A stretch of 59,974 bases of DNA, from NCBI GenBank assembly GCA_017503575.1, contig JAFVSV010000015.1, forward strand, positions 1 through 59,974. Direction: 5' to 3'. Positions 8,901 to 16,240 of the stretch are shown piece by piece. The notes below the pieces were generated by a model, which searched no databases, had not been told where the DNA came from, and was given only the letters and a program-made list of their open reading frames with translations. The position numbers and the translations under genes were made by a program. This DNA comes from Alistipes sp. Its GTDB lineage: Bacteria > Bacteroidota > Bacteroidia > Bacteroidales > Rikenellaceae. Each line of letters begins with the position of its first letter. Within the stretch, counting starts at the first letter, position 1.

Positions 8901-10961
8901 TTAATTTACTCTGGATTTTAGTTTGGTTCTCTTCATATCCTTATCGCTGCGTATGTTGGTCTTAATGACAAAGCCACCGCCTGGGGCCATCCGTATCTTC
9001 AGCTCACAAGGAAAGTTGTCTCCTATGACATATCGAGTGCCACTGGTCTCAATGCACTTGTAATCGTATCCAGTAGAGCCGTCACACTTGTCGCTATATA
9101 TCTCTATATCACCGTAGTGCCAATTATCAGGACTCGCCCAAATGTTGCCAAAAAGGATGGTAACCTCTCGACTGGTGTTACCATTGAGACCTGCATAGTA
9201 TAGGTTTCCGTCTTTTTCACTGCGCACCACGATATACTCGCCAATCTCGCCATCTATAGCCGACCATTCGTCCCACGTAGTAGGGATTGTGGCGAGGAAC
9301 TTCGTAAACTCTGGCTCTTTCTCATACTCCGTAGGCGAGTCTGATAGCATGGCAAGTGGCTGGTTGTAAACGACATACATTGCCAACTGGTGGCATCGTG
9401 TGCCTTGGCTCATGGGGCGTGAGTAGCTTGGCTCATACTCCTCTCTCGCTGCGTTGCGCATAGCTCCTGGTGTGTAGTCCATAGGCCCAGCCAAGCCACG
9501 AATAAAGGGTATGGTCACGTCGTAGGTTATCTGGTCGTGCTCCCTACCGAGCCACTTCATTGTTTCAAGGCCGTGAACGCCCTCAAAATTTATGGCATTA
9601 GGATAGGTGCGCTGCAAGCCCGTAGGCTTGTAAACACCATGATAATCAACAAGTAATTTGTATTTTGCGGCAGTCTCTGCCAAGTCATAAACAAAGCGCA
9701 CCATCTCCTGGTCATCGCGGTCCATAAAGTCTACCTTAAAGCCCTTAACGCCCATCTTTGAGTAGTGCTTGCACAGACCCTCGATATCACGATTAAGCGC
9801 CCAGTAGCCCGCCCAGAGGATGATGCCCACGCCGCGCTTCTTGCCATAGGCAACTAATTCTGGGATATCTATCTCGGGGACTACCTTGTAGAGGTCCGCC
9901 TCGCCCGTTACGCTCCAGCCTTCGTCAAGGATTACATACTCGATGCCGTAGCGTGAGGCGAAGTCGATATAGTACTTATATGTCTGGTTGTTGATGCCTG
10001 GCTCGAAGTCTACGCCCTCCAAGCCCCAGTCGTTCCACCACTCCCAGGCCACCTTACCAGGCTTAATCCATGAGGTATTCTTGATGCGGCACTCATCGGC
10101 AAGCTCCCACACAAGGCGGTTGTTGGCAAGATAGAGGTCTGATTTGTTGGGCTCTATTATAAGTCCTCGCCAAGGGAAGGTACGTTTGCCACGGCACTCA
10201 GCGATATATGGCTTACGACTCTTGACAATACCTTGTAGCATGTTATGTCCGCCCTGCTCAACAACATCGGGCACTGGGGCAAACTCTGTGTCTATGACAT
10301 TATCTTGGTCGCGATTTGAGAGGAACATGCCGGGGTAGTCCTCGAGGTTTGACTCGACGATTGCCACCGTTAGCCCGCCGGTATTTCTATTAGGGCAATC
10401 TACGACTACGGGGGTAAATATCAGCCTGCGAGGGTCGATATCCTTGATGGCGGTCTTGGTATAGGTATTCTCGAACGATGTCTCAAACTGTGTGGCATAG
10501 TCTGAGGTAGCATCCGCGCGAAAGTTGGTGTATGGTATCCAAGCTACCTCCTCGCCACCAAACGCAAACTCCGCCAACTCATCCGTAACCGTATAGTCGC
10601 CCTCGATCTTCGATATAAAGCGGTAGGCAACACCGAGATTACTATATTCGTAGGCGCGAATCTCTACGGCAAAATCCTCGAACTCGACAATAGCACCGCT
10701 ATACTCCTCGGCTGAGTAGCGCTCCACCTTCGCCTCGCCAACATCTTCGCCCCACACACCTCGCGAAGTCTCCATGCGTAGGCGCGAGGGTGCTATAACC
10801 TCAATATCCATGCTCGATGCCGACCAGCGCAGCGTGTTATCGCTCCAATCGAGGGTAATGCTCGCCTCGTTGAATTGCGTAGCAACCGTAACGCTACGAC
10901 CATCGGCCATAGCATTAACGCTCGCAAGCAACACGCTGATTATGAATATTAACCTTCGCAT
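8901..10961 (-). CDS. GH97 glycoside hydrolase, retaining (alpha-galactosidase-like) type
   Basis: This 686-residue exported enzyme has a signal peptide ending ...VNAMA before DGRSVTV. GH97 features follow in order: an N-terminal beta-supersandwich, KVAWEWWNDWG (about 303-313), YVILDEGW, GVGIILWAGYW, and GVKGFKVDFMDRDDQE with an Asp at about 411 at the position used as nucleophile by retaining GH97 enzymes. NFEGVHGLE with a Glu at about 460 is the likely acid/base. Inverting SusB-type alpha-glucosidases lack that Asp, so this copy is predicted to be retaining, probably an alpha-galactosidase. It lies 3 bp after rlmN and 7 bp before a GH92 gene, pointing to a shared glycan target. Confidence 0.88.
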   Translation of the reverse strand: MRRLIFIISVLLASVNAMADGRSVTVATQFNEASITLDWSDNTLRWSASSMDIEVIAPSRLRMETSRGVWGEDVGEAKVERYSAEEYSGAIVEFEDFAVEIRAYEYSNLGVAYRFISKIEGDYTVTDELAEFAFGGEEVAWIPYTNFRADATSDYATQFETSFENTYTKTAIKDIDPRRLIFTPVVVDCPNRNTGGLTVAIVESNLEDYPGMFLSNRDQDNVIDTEFAPVPDVVEQGGHNMLQGIVKSRKPYIAECRGKRTFPWRGLIIEPNKSDLYLANNRLVWELADECRIKNTSWIKPGKVAWEWWNDWGLEGVDFEPGINNQTYKYYIDFASRYGIEYVILDEGWSVTGEADLYKVVPEIDIPELVAYGKKRGVGIILWAGYWALNRDIEGLCKHYSKMGVKGFKVDFMDRDDQEMVRFVYDLAETAAKYKLLVDYHGVYKPTGLQRTYPNAINFEGVHGLETMKWLGREHDQITYDVTIPFIRGLAGPMDYTPGAMRNAAREEYEPSYSRPMSQGTRCHQLAMYVVYNQPLAMLSDSPTEYEKEPEFTKFLATIPTTWDEWSAIDGEIGEYIVVRSEKDGNLYYAGLNGNTSREVTILFGNIWASPDNWHYGDIEIYSDKCDGSTGYDYKCIETSGTRYVIGDNFPCELKIRMAPGGGFVIKTNIRSDKDMKRTKLKSRVN

Positions 10962-10964
10962 AGT

Positions 10965-11993
10965 TTATCTCTTTTCGGCGGTTGATAGTAGTCCACACGC
11001 AGCCTCTATGTCCTCGCCACGCGATGCCCTGAGCGTAGTCTGTATGCCGCGCTTGGTGAGCGTATCGCGGAACTCGATAATTCGCTCCAACGAGGGCGAG
11101 TAGAATGGTGAGTCAGGTATGCGATGGAAGCGGATAAGGTTGATGCGACACTTGATGCCATCCAACAGGCGCGATAGCTCCTTGATATGGCGTGCGGAGC
11201 AGTTCATATCCTCCAACACGATATACTCGAACGATACGCGACGCTGGTGCGTGAAGTCGTAGCGACGCAGAATGTCGCACACCTCCTTGATGGAGTAGGC
11301 ATTCTCGATGGGCATTATCTCCTTGCGCTCCTCGGGGAAGGGGTTGTGGAGCGATACGGCAAGGTGCACCTTCGACTCGTCGAGTAGACGCGTAAGGTTC
11401 TTGGCAAGACCTGCTGTCGAAACGGTTATGCGTGTTGGCGACCACGCCATGCCCCACTCCGAGGTGAGGATGTCGAGCGCCTGCATAAGGTTGTCGATAT
11501 TATCCAACGGCTCACCCATGCCCATGAAGACAAGGTTCGTAAGTTTATCGCGCTCGGGTATCGATATAATCTGGTTAATTATTTCTGTTGCAGAGAGTTG
11601 ATGACGAAAGCCCATGCGTCCCGTAGCGCAGAACTTACACCCCATACGGCAGCCCGCCTGCGACGATACGCAGAGTGTCATACGCTCGCCATCGGGGATT
11701 AGTGCCGACTCGATATATTCGCCCTCCGAGGTGCGGAAGAGATACTTCTTGGTACCATCCGCCGATACCGACACTTTGAGTGGTGCGGACAACCCAAGCT
11801 CGCAGTGCTCTTTAAGGAGTTCGCGCGCGCTTTTCGACAGGTCGGTCATCGCATCTATATCGGTAACAAAACGCTTATATAGCCATTTGGCTATCTGCTT
11901 ATGCGCAAAGCGAGGCAGAGCAAGTTGCTCACATATAGTCTGTAACTCACTTGGTGCTGCTCCATATAGCCTATGTTTTGTCGTCATTGTCAT
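10965..11993 (-). CDS. rlmN: 23S rRNA (adenine2503-C2)-methyltransferase / tRNA A37 methylase RlmN
   Basis: This 342-residue radical-SAM enzyme methylates C2 of A2503 in 23S rRNA and usually A37 of some tRNAs. The [4Fe-4S]-binding cysteines are C115, C119 and C122 in CRMGCKFCATG. The two catalytic cysteines of the methyl-relay mechanism appear as C108 (TLCVSSQ) and C333 near the C-terminus (EAACGLL). GMGEPLDN, the SAM-binding GGE-like motif, is present. The gene has its own -7 box close upstream and is the first gene of the run that continues into GH97 and two GH92 genes with gaps of 3 to 11 bp. That coupling of an rRNA modifier to secreted glycosidases is odd but clear from the spacing. Confidence 0.95.
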   Translation of the reverse strand: MTMTTKHRLYGAAPSELQTICEQLALPRFAHKQIAKWLYKRFVTDIDAMTDLSKSARELLKEHCELGLSAPLKVSVSADGTKKYLFRTSEGEYIESALIPDGERMTLCVSSQAGCRMGCKFCATGRMGFRHQLSATEIINQIISIPERDKLTNLVFMGMGEPLDNIDNLMQALDILTSEWGMAWSPTRITVSTAGLAKNLTRLLDESKVHLAVSLHNPFPEERKEIMPIENAYSIKEVCDILRRYDFTHQRRVSFEYIVLEDMNCSARHIKELSRLLDGIKCRINLIRFHRIPDSPFYSPSLERIIEFRDTLTKRGIQTTLRASRGEDIEAACGLLSTAEKR

Positions 11994-12017
11994 ATTCTAA
12001 CTCTTCGTTCACGACTA

Positions 12018-12025
12018 CAAAAATA
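12018..12025 (-). promoter_or_regulatory. -7 promoter element for rlmN and downstream glycosidases
   Basis: The minus strand reads TATTTTTG, matching TAnnTTTG, about 25 bp upstream of the rlmN start. The tight gaps downstream suggest this one promoter may drive all four genes. Confidence 0.5.
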
Positions 12026-12078
12026 GTAAAAAATAAAGATTTTTCTTAGCGAAATGCTTTTTTTTGAGAAATAATATA

Positions 12079-12086
12079 TATCTTTG
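12079..12086 (+). promoter_or_regulatory. -7 promoter element for the TonB-like gene
   Basis: TATCTTTG matches TAnnTTTG about 70 bp upstream of the start codon. A TTTG lies upstream, but only 12 bp away rather than about 20. The approximately 65-base leader is A-rich. Confidence 0.55.
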
Positions 12087-12156
12087 CATAGTGTAGTGCG
12101 CGTGTGTAAACACTACATCACGGTTAAGTTATTAAAAACTAAAAAATTAACTATAA

Positions 12157-12873
12157 ATGGAGATTAAGAAATCACCTAAAGCAGATCTCGAAAACAAAAA
12201 GATGTTGTTTCTTGAGATTGGTCTTGTAGCTGCTTTGGCAATTACAGGTGTTGCTTTTGCTTGGAGTTCTGAGCCAGAGCCTCCCGGCTACGAGTCAACT
12301 GTAAAGCATGTTCAGGAGCAGGAGTACGAGAGCATGGAGCGTACAGAGCAGGATAAGCCAGAGCCTCCAAAGGAGGAGCAAAAGAAGGCACAGGCTAAGG
12401 TGCTCACCGACAACCTCACTATCGTTGACAACAAGGAGGAGATTGAGGTTCCCGATTTGATATTCTCTGAGGATGCGTCAGTATTCGATGACTTCAGCTT
12501 CGACATGGAGGGGGTAGAAGAGGAGATTGAGGAGGACGAGGAGATCTTCACCGTATTGGAGGACCCTGCAACATTCCAGGGCGGTGGTATCGGAGAGTTC
12601 CGTACTTGGGTGATGACTAAGCTTAAGTACCCACAGATTGCCCAGGAGAATGGTATCCAGGGTAACGTTATCATCGAGTTCGTCATCGACGAGAATGGTA
12701 AGCTCGGTCGTATCAAGGTGCTTCAGGCTCCAGACCCAGTGCTCTCTGACGAGGCTATCAGAGTGTTGGAGGAGTCTAACAAGCTTAAGAGAGGTTGGAA
12801 GCCTGGTAAGCAGCGTGGTAAGGCAGTAAAGATGAAGTTCGTCTTGCCTGTATCATTCAAGCTCCAGAACTAA
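12157..12873 (+). CDS. TonB family energy-transducer protein
   Basis: This 238-residue protein has the TonB architecture. A short cytoplasmic stretch and one membrane helix (about residues 16-36, FLEIGLVAALAITGVAFAW) come first. A long acidic, proline- and glutamate-rich periplasmic linker follows (EPPKEEQKKAQ, then a run of Glu and Asp). The C-terminal TonB domain covers about residues 145-238 (YPQIAQENGIQGNVIIEFVI, ending VKMKFVLPVSFKL). TonB proteins pass proton-motive energy to outer-membrane receptors such as the one at 16.2-18.6 kb. No exbB or exbD lies nearby, so the partner complex must be encoded elsewhere. The gene stands alone, with its own promoter and a hairpin after it. Confidence 0.88.
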   Translation: MEIKKSPKADLENKKMLFLEIGLVAALAITGVAFAWSSEPEPPGYESTVKHVQEQEYESMERTEQDKPEPPKEEQKKAQAKVLTDNLTIVDNKEEIEVPDLIFSEDASVFDDFSFDMEGVEEEIEEDEEIFTVLEDPATFQGGGIGEFRTWVMTKLKYPQIAQENGIQGNVIIEFVIDENGKLGRIKVLQAPDPVLSDEAIRVLEESNKLKRGWKPGKQRGKAVKMKFVLPVSFKLQN

Positions 12874-12893
12874 TAGCACTACCTACATGATTT

Positions 12894-12929
12894 AAGGGGG
12901 GGGGTTACTTTATTGTGGCACCCCCTTTA
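12894..12929 (+). terminator. Probable terminator with a nine-G run
   Basis: A run of nine G (12896-12904) preceded by TTAA can pair with CCCCCTTTA near 12921-12929, giving a TAAAGGGGG-type stem after the tonB-like gene. The C-rich arm is the first unit of the tandem repeat described next. Confidence 0.5.
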
Positions 12930-12964
12930 TTATACTGTATTGTGGCACCCCCTTTATTATACTT
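12911..12964. repeat. Two tandem 27-bp units plus a partial third
   Basis: The unit beginning TATTGTGGCACCCCCTTTAT occurs at 12911-12937 and again at 12938-12964 with one difference at its last base. A degenerate start (TGTTGTGGCG) follows. It sits between the tonB-like gene and hflX. Each unit contains a C-rich arm able to pair with the upstream G run. Confidence 0.8.
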
Positions 12965-13043
12965 TGTTGTGGCGTTGTTATTGCGCCCGATATTATAGCC
13001 ATCGTGTTGCTTTGTTAGCAACCCACCATATTTAATCTTGTAG

Positions 13044-14276
13044 ATGAAAGAAGAGATACAGAAACAAAAAGGGAAGAGCAAGGAGCCAATACCCACCGTC
13101 GAGGAGCGCGAGACACGCGCCGTACTTGTTGCTGTGATACGCGATAGCCAAAATCCCGACACAGCGCACGAGTACCTCGATGAGTTGGAGTTCTTGGCAG
13201 AGACGGCAAACATAAAGAGCGTCAAGCGCTTCACACAGCGCCTGCCCCAACCCCTGTCGAAGATATATGTCGGACCAGGTAAGTTGGAGGAGATAGCCAT
13301 GTGGTGCAAGGAGCAGGATATAGATGTCGCCATCTTCGACGATGAGCTCTCGCCCGCACAGACGCGCAATATAGAGTTGGCGATGCCCTGCCGTGTCATG
13401 GACCGCACACGCCTTATTCTCGATATATTCATGTCGCGTGCCCAGACCGCCTATGCCAAGACGCAGGTGGAGCTCGCACAGAACGAATATATGCTGCCCC
13501 GTCTTACGGGTATGTGGACGCACCTCGAGCGCCAGAGAGGTGGTACAGGTACACGAGGTGGTGCTGGTGAGCGCGAGATTGAGACCGACCGCCGTATAGT
13601 GCGCAACCGCATATCGAAGCTCAAGGAGGACCTTAAGAAGATTGACCGCCAGATGGCTGTGCAGCGCTCTAACCGCGGTCACATGGTGCGTGTGGCGCTG
13701 GTAGGATACACCAATGTTGGCAAGTCGACACTTATGAACCTTATATCGAAGAGCGAGGTGTTTGCAGAGAATAAGCTCTTTGCAACGCTCGATACCACGG
13801 TGCGCAAGGTAGTCTTCGACAACCTCCCATTCTTGATGTCCGACACCGTAGGGTTCATCCGCAAGCTCCCAACAGAGCTTATCGAGTCCTTCAAGTCGAC
13901 ACTCGACGAGGTGCGCGAGGCCGACCTGCTGTTGCATGTTGTCGACGTGTCGCACCCGGGCTTCGAGGATCAGATTGCCGTCGTAAAGCAGACGCTCGCC
14001 GACATAGGCGCTGGCGACAAGCCAACATTCCTTATATTTAATAAGATTGACGCCTACACATATACCCCCAAGGAGGAGGACGACCTCACGCCCGCCACAA
14101 AGGAGAACATGTCGCTCGACGATCTTAAGAAGAGTTGGATAGCAAAGGCTAATACCCCATGTATCTTCATCTCGGCACTCGACAAGACGGGGGTCGATAA
14201 GTTGCGCTCCGACCTCTACGGCATGGTGCGCGAGATACATGCTGGTCGCTATCCATTCAACAACTTCCTATACTAA
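13044..14276 (+). CDS. hflX: GTPase HflX
   Basis: This 410-residue ribosome-associated GTPase belongs to a family that splits stalled or stressed ribosomes. The N-terminal HflX domain contains KIYVGPGKLEEI and FDDELSPAQTRN. A glycine-rich GTGTRGGAGEREIETDRR linker and a coiled-coil helix pair (KLKEDLKKIDRQM) follow. The G domain starts at about residue 215 with P-loop GYTNVGKST, DTVGFI as G3, and NKID as G4. The start ATG at 13044 follows the tandem-repeat spacer. The next gene, upp, begins 21 bp downstream on the same strand. A 402-residue ORF antisense to it is a codon-usage shadow. Confidence 0.95.
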   Translation: MKEEIQKQKGKSKEPIPTVEERETRAVLVAVIRDSQNPDTAHEYLDELEFLAETANIKSVKRFTQRLPQPLSKIYVGPGKLEEIAMWCKEQDIDVAIFDDELSPAQTRNIELAMPCRVMDRTRLILDIFMSRAQTAYAKTQVELAQNEYMLPRLTGMWTHLERQRGGTGTRGGAGEREIETDRRIVRNRISKLKEDLKKIDRQMAVQRSNRGHMVRVALVGYTNVGKSTLMNLISKSEVFAENKLFATLDTTVRKVVFDNLPFLMSDTVGFIRKLPTELIESFKSTLDEVREADLLLHVVDVSHPGFEDQIAVVKQTLADIGAGDKPTFLIFNKIDAYTYTPKEEDDLTPATKENMSLDDLKKSWIAKANTPCIFISALDKTGVDKLRSDLYGMVREIHAGRYPFNNFLY

Positions 14277-14297
14277 GCCAACTAAAACAACAACGCT

Positions 14298-14951
14298 ATG
14301 ATACACATTCTAAATCAGGAGAACTCAATCCTCAACAAGTTCCTCGCACAGATGCGCGATAAGAACATCCAGCTCGACTCAATGCGTTTCCGCCGTAATA
14401 TGGAGCGCGTGGCAGAGATTATGGCATACGAGATATCAAAGACCTTGAACTACGAAACACGCATGGTCGAGACGCCATTGGGCGTTGCCTCTGTGGAGTG
14501 TATCAGCGATAAGATTGTTGTTGCTACAATCCTGCGTGCAGGCCTCCCCTTCCATCAGGGTTTTCTTAACTACTTCGACGATGCCGAGAATGGCTTTGTC
14601 TCGGCATACCGCAAGAGCCGCCCCGATGGTAGCTTCATCGTAGATGTGGAGTATGTATCTACCTCGGCGCTCACGGGCAAGACGCTAATCCTCGTAGACC
14701 CCATGCTCGCTACGGGTACGTCGCTTATGCTTGTCTACGATGCGCTGATACGTCGTGCTGGCGAGCCTGAGCATACCCACCTTGTGGCAGCCTTCGCCTC
14801 GGAGCAGGGCGTCGACTATGTTAAGCGCCACACCTCACCCGCAAAGTGCACGCTGTGGTGTGCTGCTGTCGACGAGGAACTCACCTCGAAGTCGTATATC
14901 GTACCAGGCATTGGTGATGCTGGCGACTTGGCATACGGCGAGAAGCTATAG
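14298..14951 (+). CDS. upp: Uracil phosphoribosyltransferase
   Basis: This 217-residue enzyme salvages uracil by making UMP from uracil and PRPP. The PRPP-binding loop LVDPMLATGTSL lies at about residues 131-142, and the uracil-binding C-terminal segment YIVPGIGDAGDLAYG is intact. The length is close to the family norm of about 210. It starts 21 bp after hflX, so co-transcription is likely, and it is followed immediately by a strong hairpin terminator. No irregularities were seen. Confidence 0.95.
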   Translation: MIHILNQENSILNKFLAQMRDKNIQLDSMRFRRNMERVAEIMAYEISKTLNYETRMVETPLGVASVECISDKIVVATILRAGLPFHQGFLNYFDDAENGFVSAYRKSRPDGSFIVDVEYVSTSALTGKTLILVDPMLATGTSLMLVYDALIRRAGEPEHTHLVAAFASEQGVDYVKRHTSPAKCTLWCAAVDEELTSKSYIVPGIGDAGDLAYGEKL

Positions 14952-14969
14952 CTGAGGCACAAATGATAG

Positions 14970-15010
14970 CGAGGCTGGTAGTACAATCATCTACCAGCCT
15001 CGTTAATTAT
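14970..15010 (+). terminator. Rho-independent terminator after upp
   Basis: A perfect 12-bp stem (CGAGGCTGGTAG at 14970-14981, CTACCAGCCTCG at 14991-15002) with a 9-base loop is followed by TTAATTATATT. It also lies just beyond the convergent minus-strand gene, so it may act in both directions. Confidence 0.85.
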
Positions 15011-15022
15011 ATTGTTGTGCGG

Positions 15023-15532
15023 CTACTCGTTCTCGCTCTCTATAAGATCTGCAAGGTATTTGCTCATCATACATGCGGCATAGGTGCCCTCATCTTTAGG
15101 TAGCTTGCCACAATAGATAGCATAGTCAGTAAACCACTCTCCCACATATTCTTCGGTTATATTATCCTCGAAAAGACGTGCTTTCCAATCCGATATCTCA
15201 TCGTACAACTCACCCCAACGCTCCATCGAAAAACCGCGTTCTGGAATCTCCTCGTTGAGGGTGGTAAAGAAGTATGACATTGTAGCCTCGTATAGCGTCA
15301 TGTCATCAAACTCTGCGAGAGTGTCACACATTGTTTTGATAGACTCATCAAACTTCGCCTCATCGAGGCCCATCATATGGTCGACATACTGATCGATTAG
15401 TCCTGCCACCTCGACAAAGACCTCCTCAATATCGACATCGGTAGTTGTCGCCGTTGACTCATTGGTCATAGCGTTTGTTGTGTTCATAAAGCCTACTGTG
15501 CAGGCAGCCAAAAGGATAAAAAACTTTTTCAT
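15023..15532 (-). CDS. Small exported protein of unknown function
   Basis: This 169-residue protein has a clear signal peptide (MKKFFILLAACTVGFMNTTN, then AMTNE). The mature region is acidic and mostly helical (DIEEVFVEVAGLIDQYVDHM, then alternating Glu/Asp and aromatic residues), with two to three cysteines (C in KTMCDTL, YCGK and ACMM). I do not recognise the family. It is convergent with upp and separated from the downstream metal operon by a terminator, so it appears monocistronic. Size, export and helical content would suit a periplasmic binding or stress protein, but nothing in the sequence gives a function. Confidence 0.7.
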   Translation of the reverse strand: MKKFFILLAACTVGFMNTTNAMTNESTATTTDVDIEEVFVEVAGLIDQYVDHMMGLDEAKFDESIKTMCDTLAEFDDMTLYEATMSYFFTTLNEEIPERGFSMERWGELYDEISDWKARLFEDNITEEYVGEWFTDYAIYCGKLPKDEGTYAACMMSKYLADLIESENE

Positions 15533-15640
15533 AATTAGTAGTTATTTTTGTTAATAATTAGTTGTCTTGGCATCAGCCCCTCTGGGCGATCTTCGTATAT
15601 ATAGAGGGTGTGCTACACGACAATCTATCAGTTGTAGATA

Positions 15641-15679
15641 AAAAAACTCAACGACGCCTGCATTATGGCATCGTTGAGT
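15641..15679 (-). terminator. Rho-independent terminator of the metal-handling operon
   Basis: The arms ACTCAACGA (15646-15654) and TCGTTGAGT (15671-15679), with partial inner pairing CGCC/GGC, are followed on the minus strand by a U-run (plus-strand AAAAAA at 15641-15646). It lies just past the stop of the HMA gene. Confidence 0.85.
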
Positions 15680-15711
15680 CTGTTGTTTAAGAGCTTTAGG
15701 CGATATGTCTA

Positions 15712-16158
15712 TTAGTGCTTGTGGTTGTGGTCGTGATTATGGTTGTGGTCGTGACCCTCGCAGCAACCATCAGTGCACTCCTTCTTCTCGCCACAGCAAG
15801 CATCCTTACACTCGCCATTGCACTCCTTCTTCTCGCCACAGCAAGCATCCTTACAACCCTCGCCCACAACGCTTGCCTCAAGCTTAATCTTCTCGAAAGC
15901 CTTGATGATATTCTCGTTATTAGTCTTTGTTGGGTCGTATGTCACGGTAACAATCTTGCTTGGCACGTCAACCACAACCTCGCGTACACCCTTCTCGTAT
16001 GGGATAGTCTCGTTCACCTTCTTGGCGCAACCCTCACAGTCGATAGATGTCAAGAACTCAACGGTTACGGTCTTCTTCTCACCCTTCTTAGGCTTCTGTG
16101 CATCTGCTGTGCCGATGCCGATAAGTGCAACGAGGCACATCAAAAAAATCTTCTTCAT
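15712..16158 (-). CDS. Exported heavy-metal-associated (HMA) domain protein with Cys/His-rich tail
   Basis: This 148-residue protein has a signal peptide ending ...GTADA before QKPKKG. An HMA fold carries the metal site DCEGCAKK (C42 and C45) and spans about residues 30-100. A low-complexity tail holds a 15-residue unit repeated twice (CKDACCGEKKECNGE, then CKDACCGEKKECTDG), ending in CCEGHDHNHNHDHNHKH. HMA domains bind soft metals such as Cu(I), Zn or Hg. The tail adds many Cys and His ligands. It is the last gene of the operon behind the TonB-dependent receptor, suggesting a periplasmic metal chaperone or sponge. The particular metal is not determinable from the sequence. Confidence 0.85.
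   Translation of the reverse strand: MKKIFLMCLVALIGIGTADAQKPKKGEKKTVTVEFLTSIDCEGCAKKVNETIPYEKGVREVVVDVPSKIVTVTYDPTKTNNENIIKAFEKIKLEASVVGEGCKDACCGEKKECNGECKDACCGEKKECTDGCCEGHDHNHNHDHNHKH
15774..15855. repeat. Near-identical 45-bp direct duplication inside the HMA gene
   Basis: A 37-bp block starting TGCACTCCTTCTTCTCGCCA recurs at 15774 and 15819 with a 45-bp period. It encodes the two 15-residue Cys-rich units. The identity at DNA level points to a recent duplication, or to a site prone to gain or loss of units. Confidence 0.85.
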
Positions 16159-16240
16159 ATAACTCTCTGTTTTTAAGGTTTTATTCTGTTTATTTTAACA
16201 ACGCGGTGTTATACATATATATTATATAGTATAGCTACCA

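Noticed and set aside
4443..10961. A canonical polysaccharide utilisation locus
   Set aside because: There is no susC/susD pair, hybrid two-component system or anti-sigma regulator near the GH92/GH97 genes.
12911..12964. Possible CRISPR repeats
   Set aside because: Two head-to-tail 27-bp units without spacers and without cas genes are a tandem repeat, not an array. No CRISPR array was seen anywhere in the window.
13032..14240. A 402-codon open frame antisense to hflX
   Set aside because: It lies wholly opposite a gene with all HflX motifs, has low-complexity Leu/Val/His/Cys composition, and has no domain or start signal. It is a by-product of codon usage.
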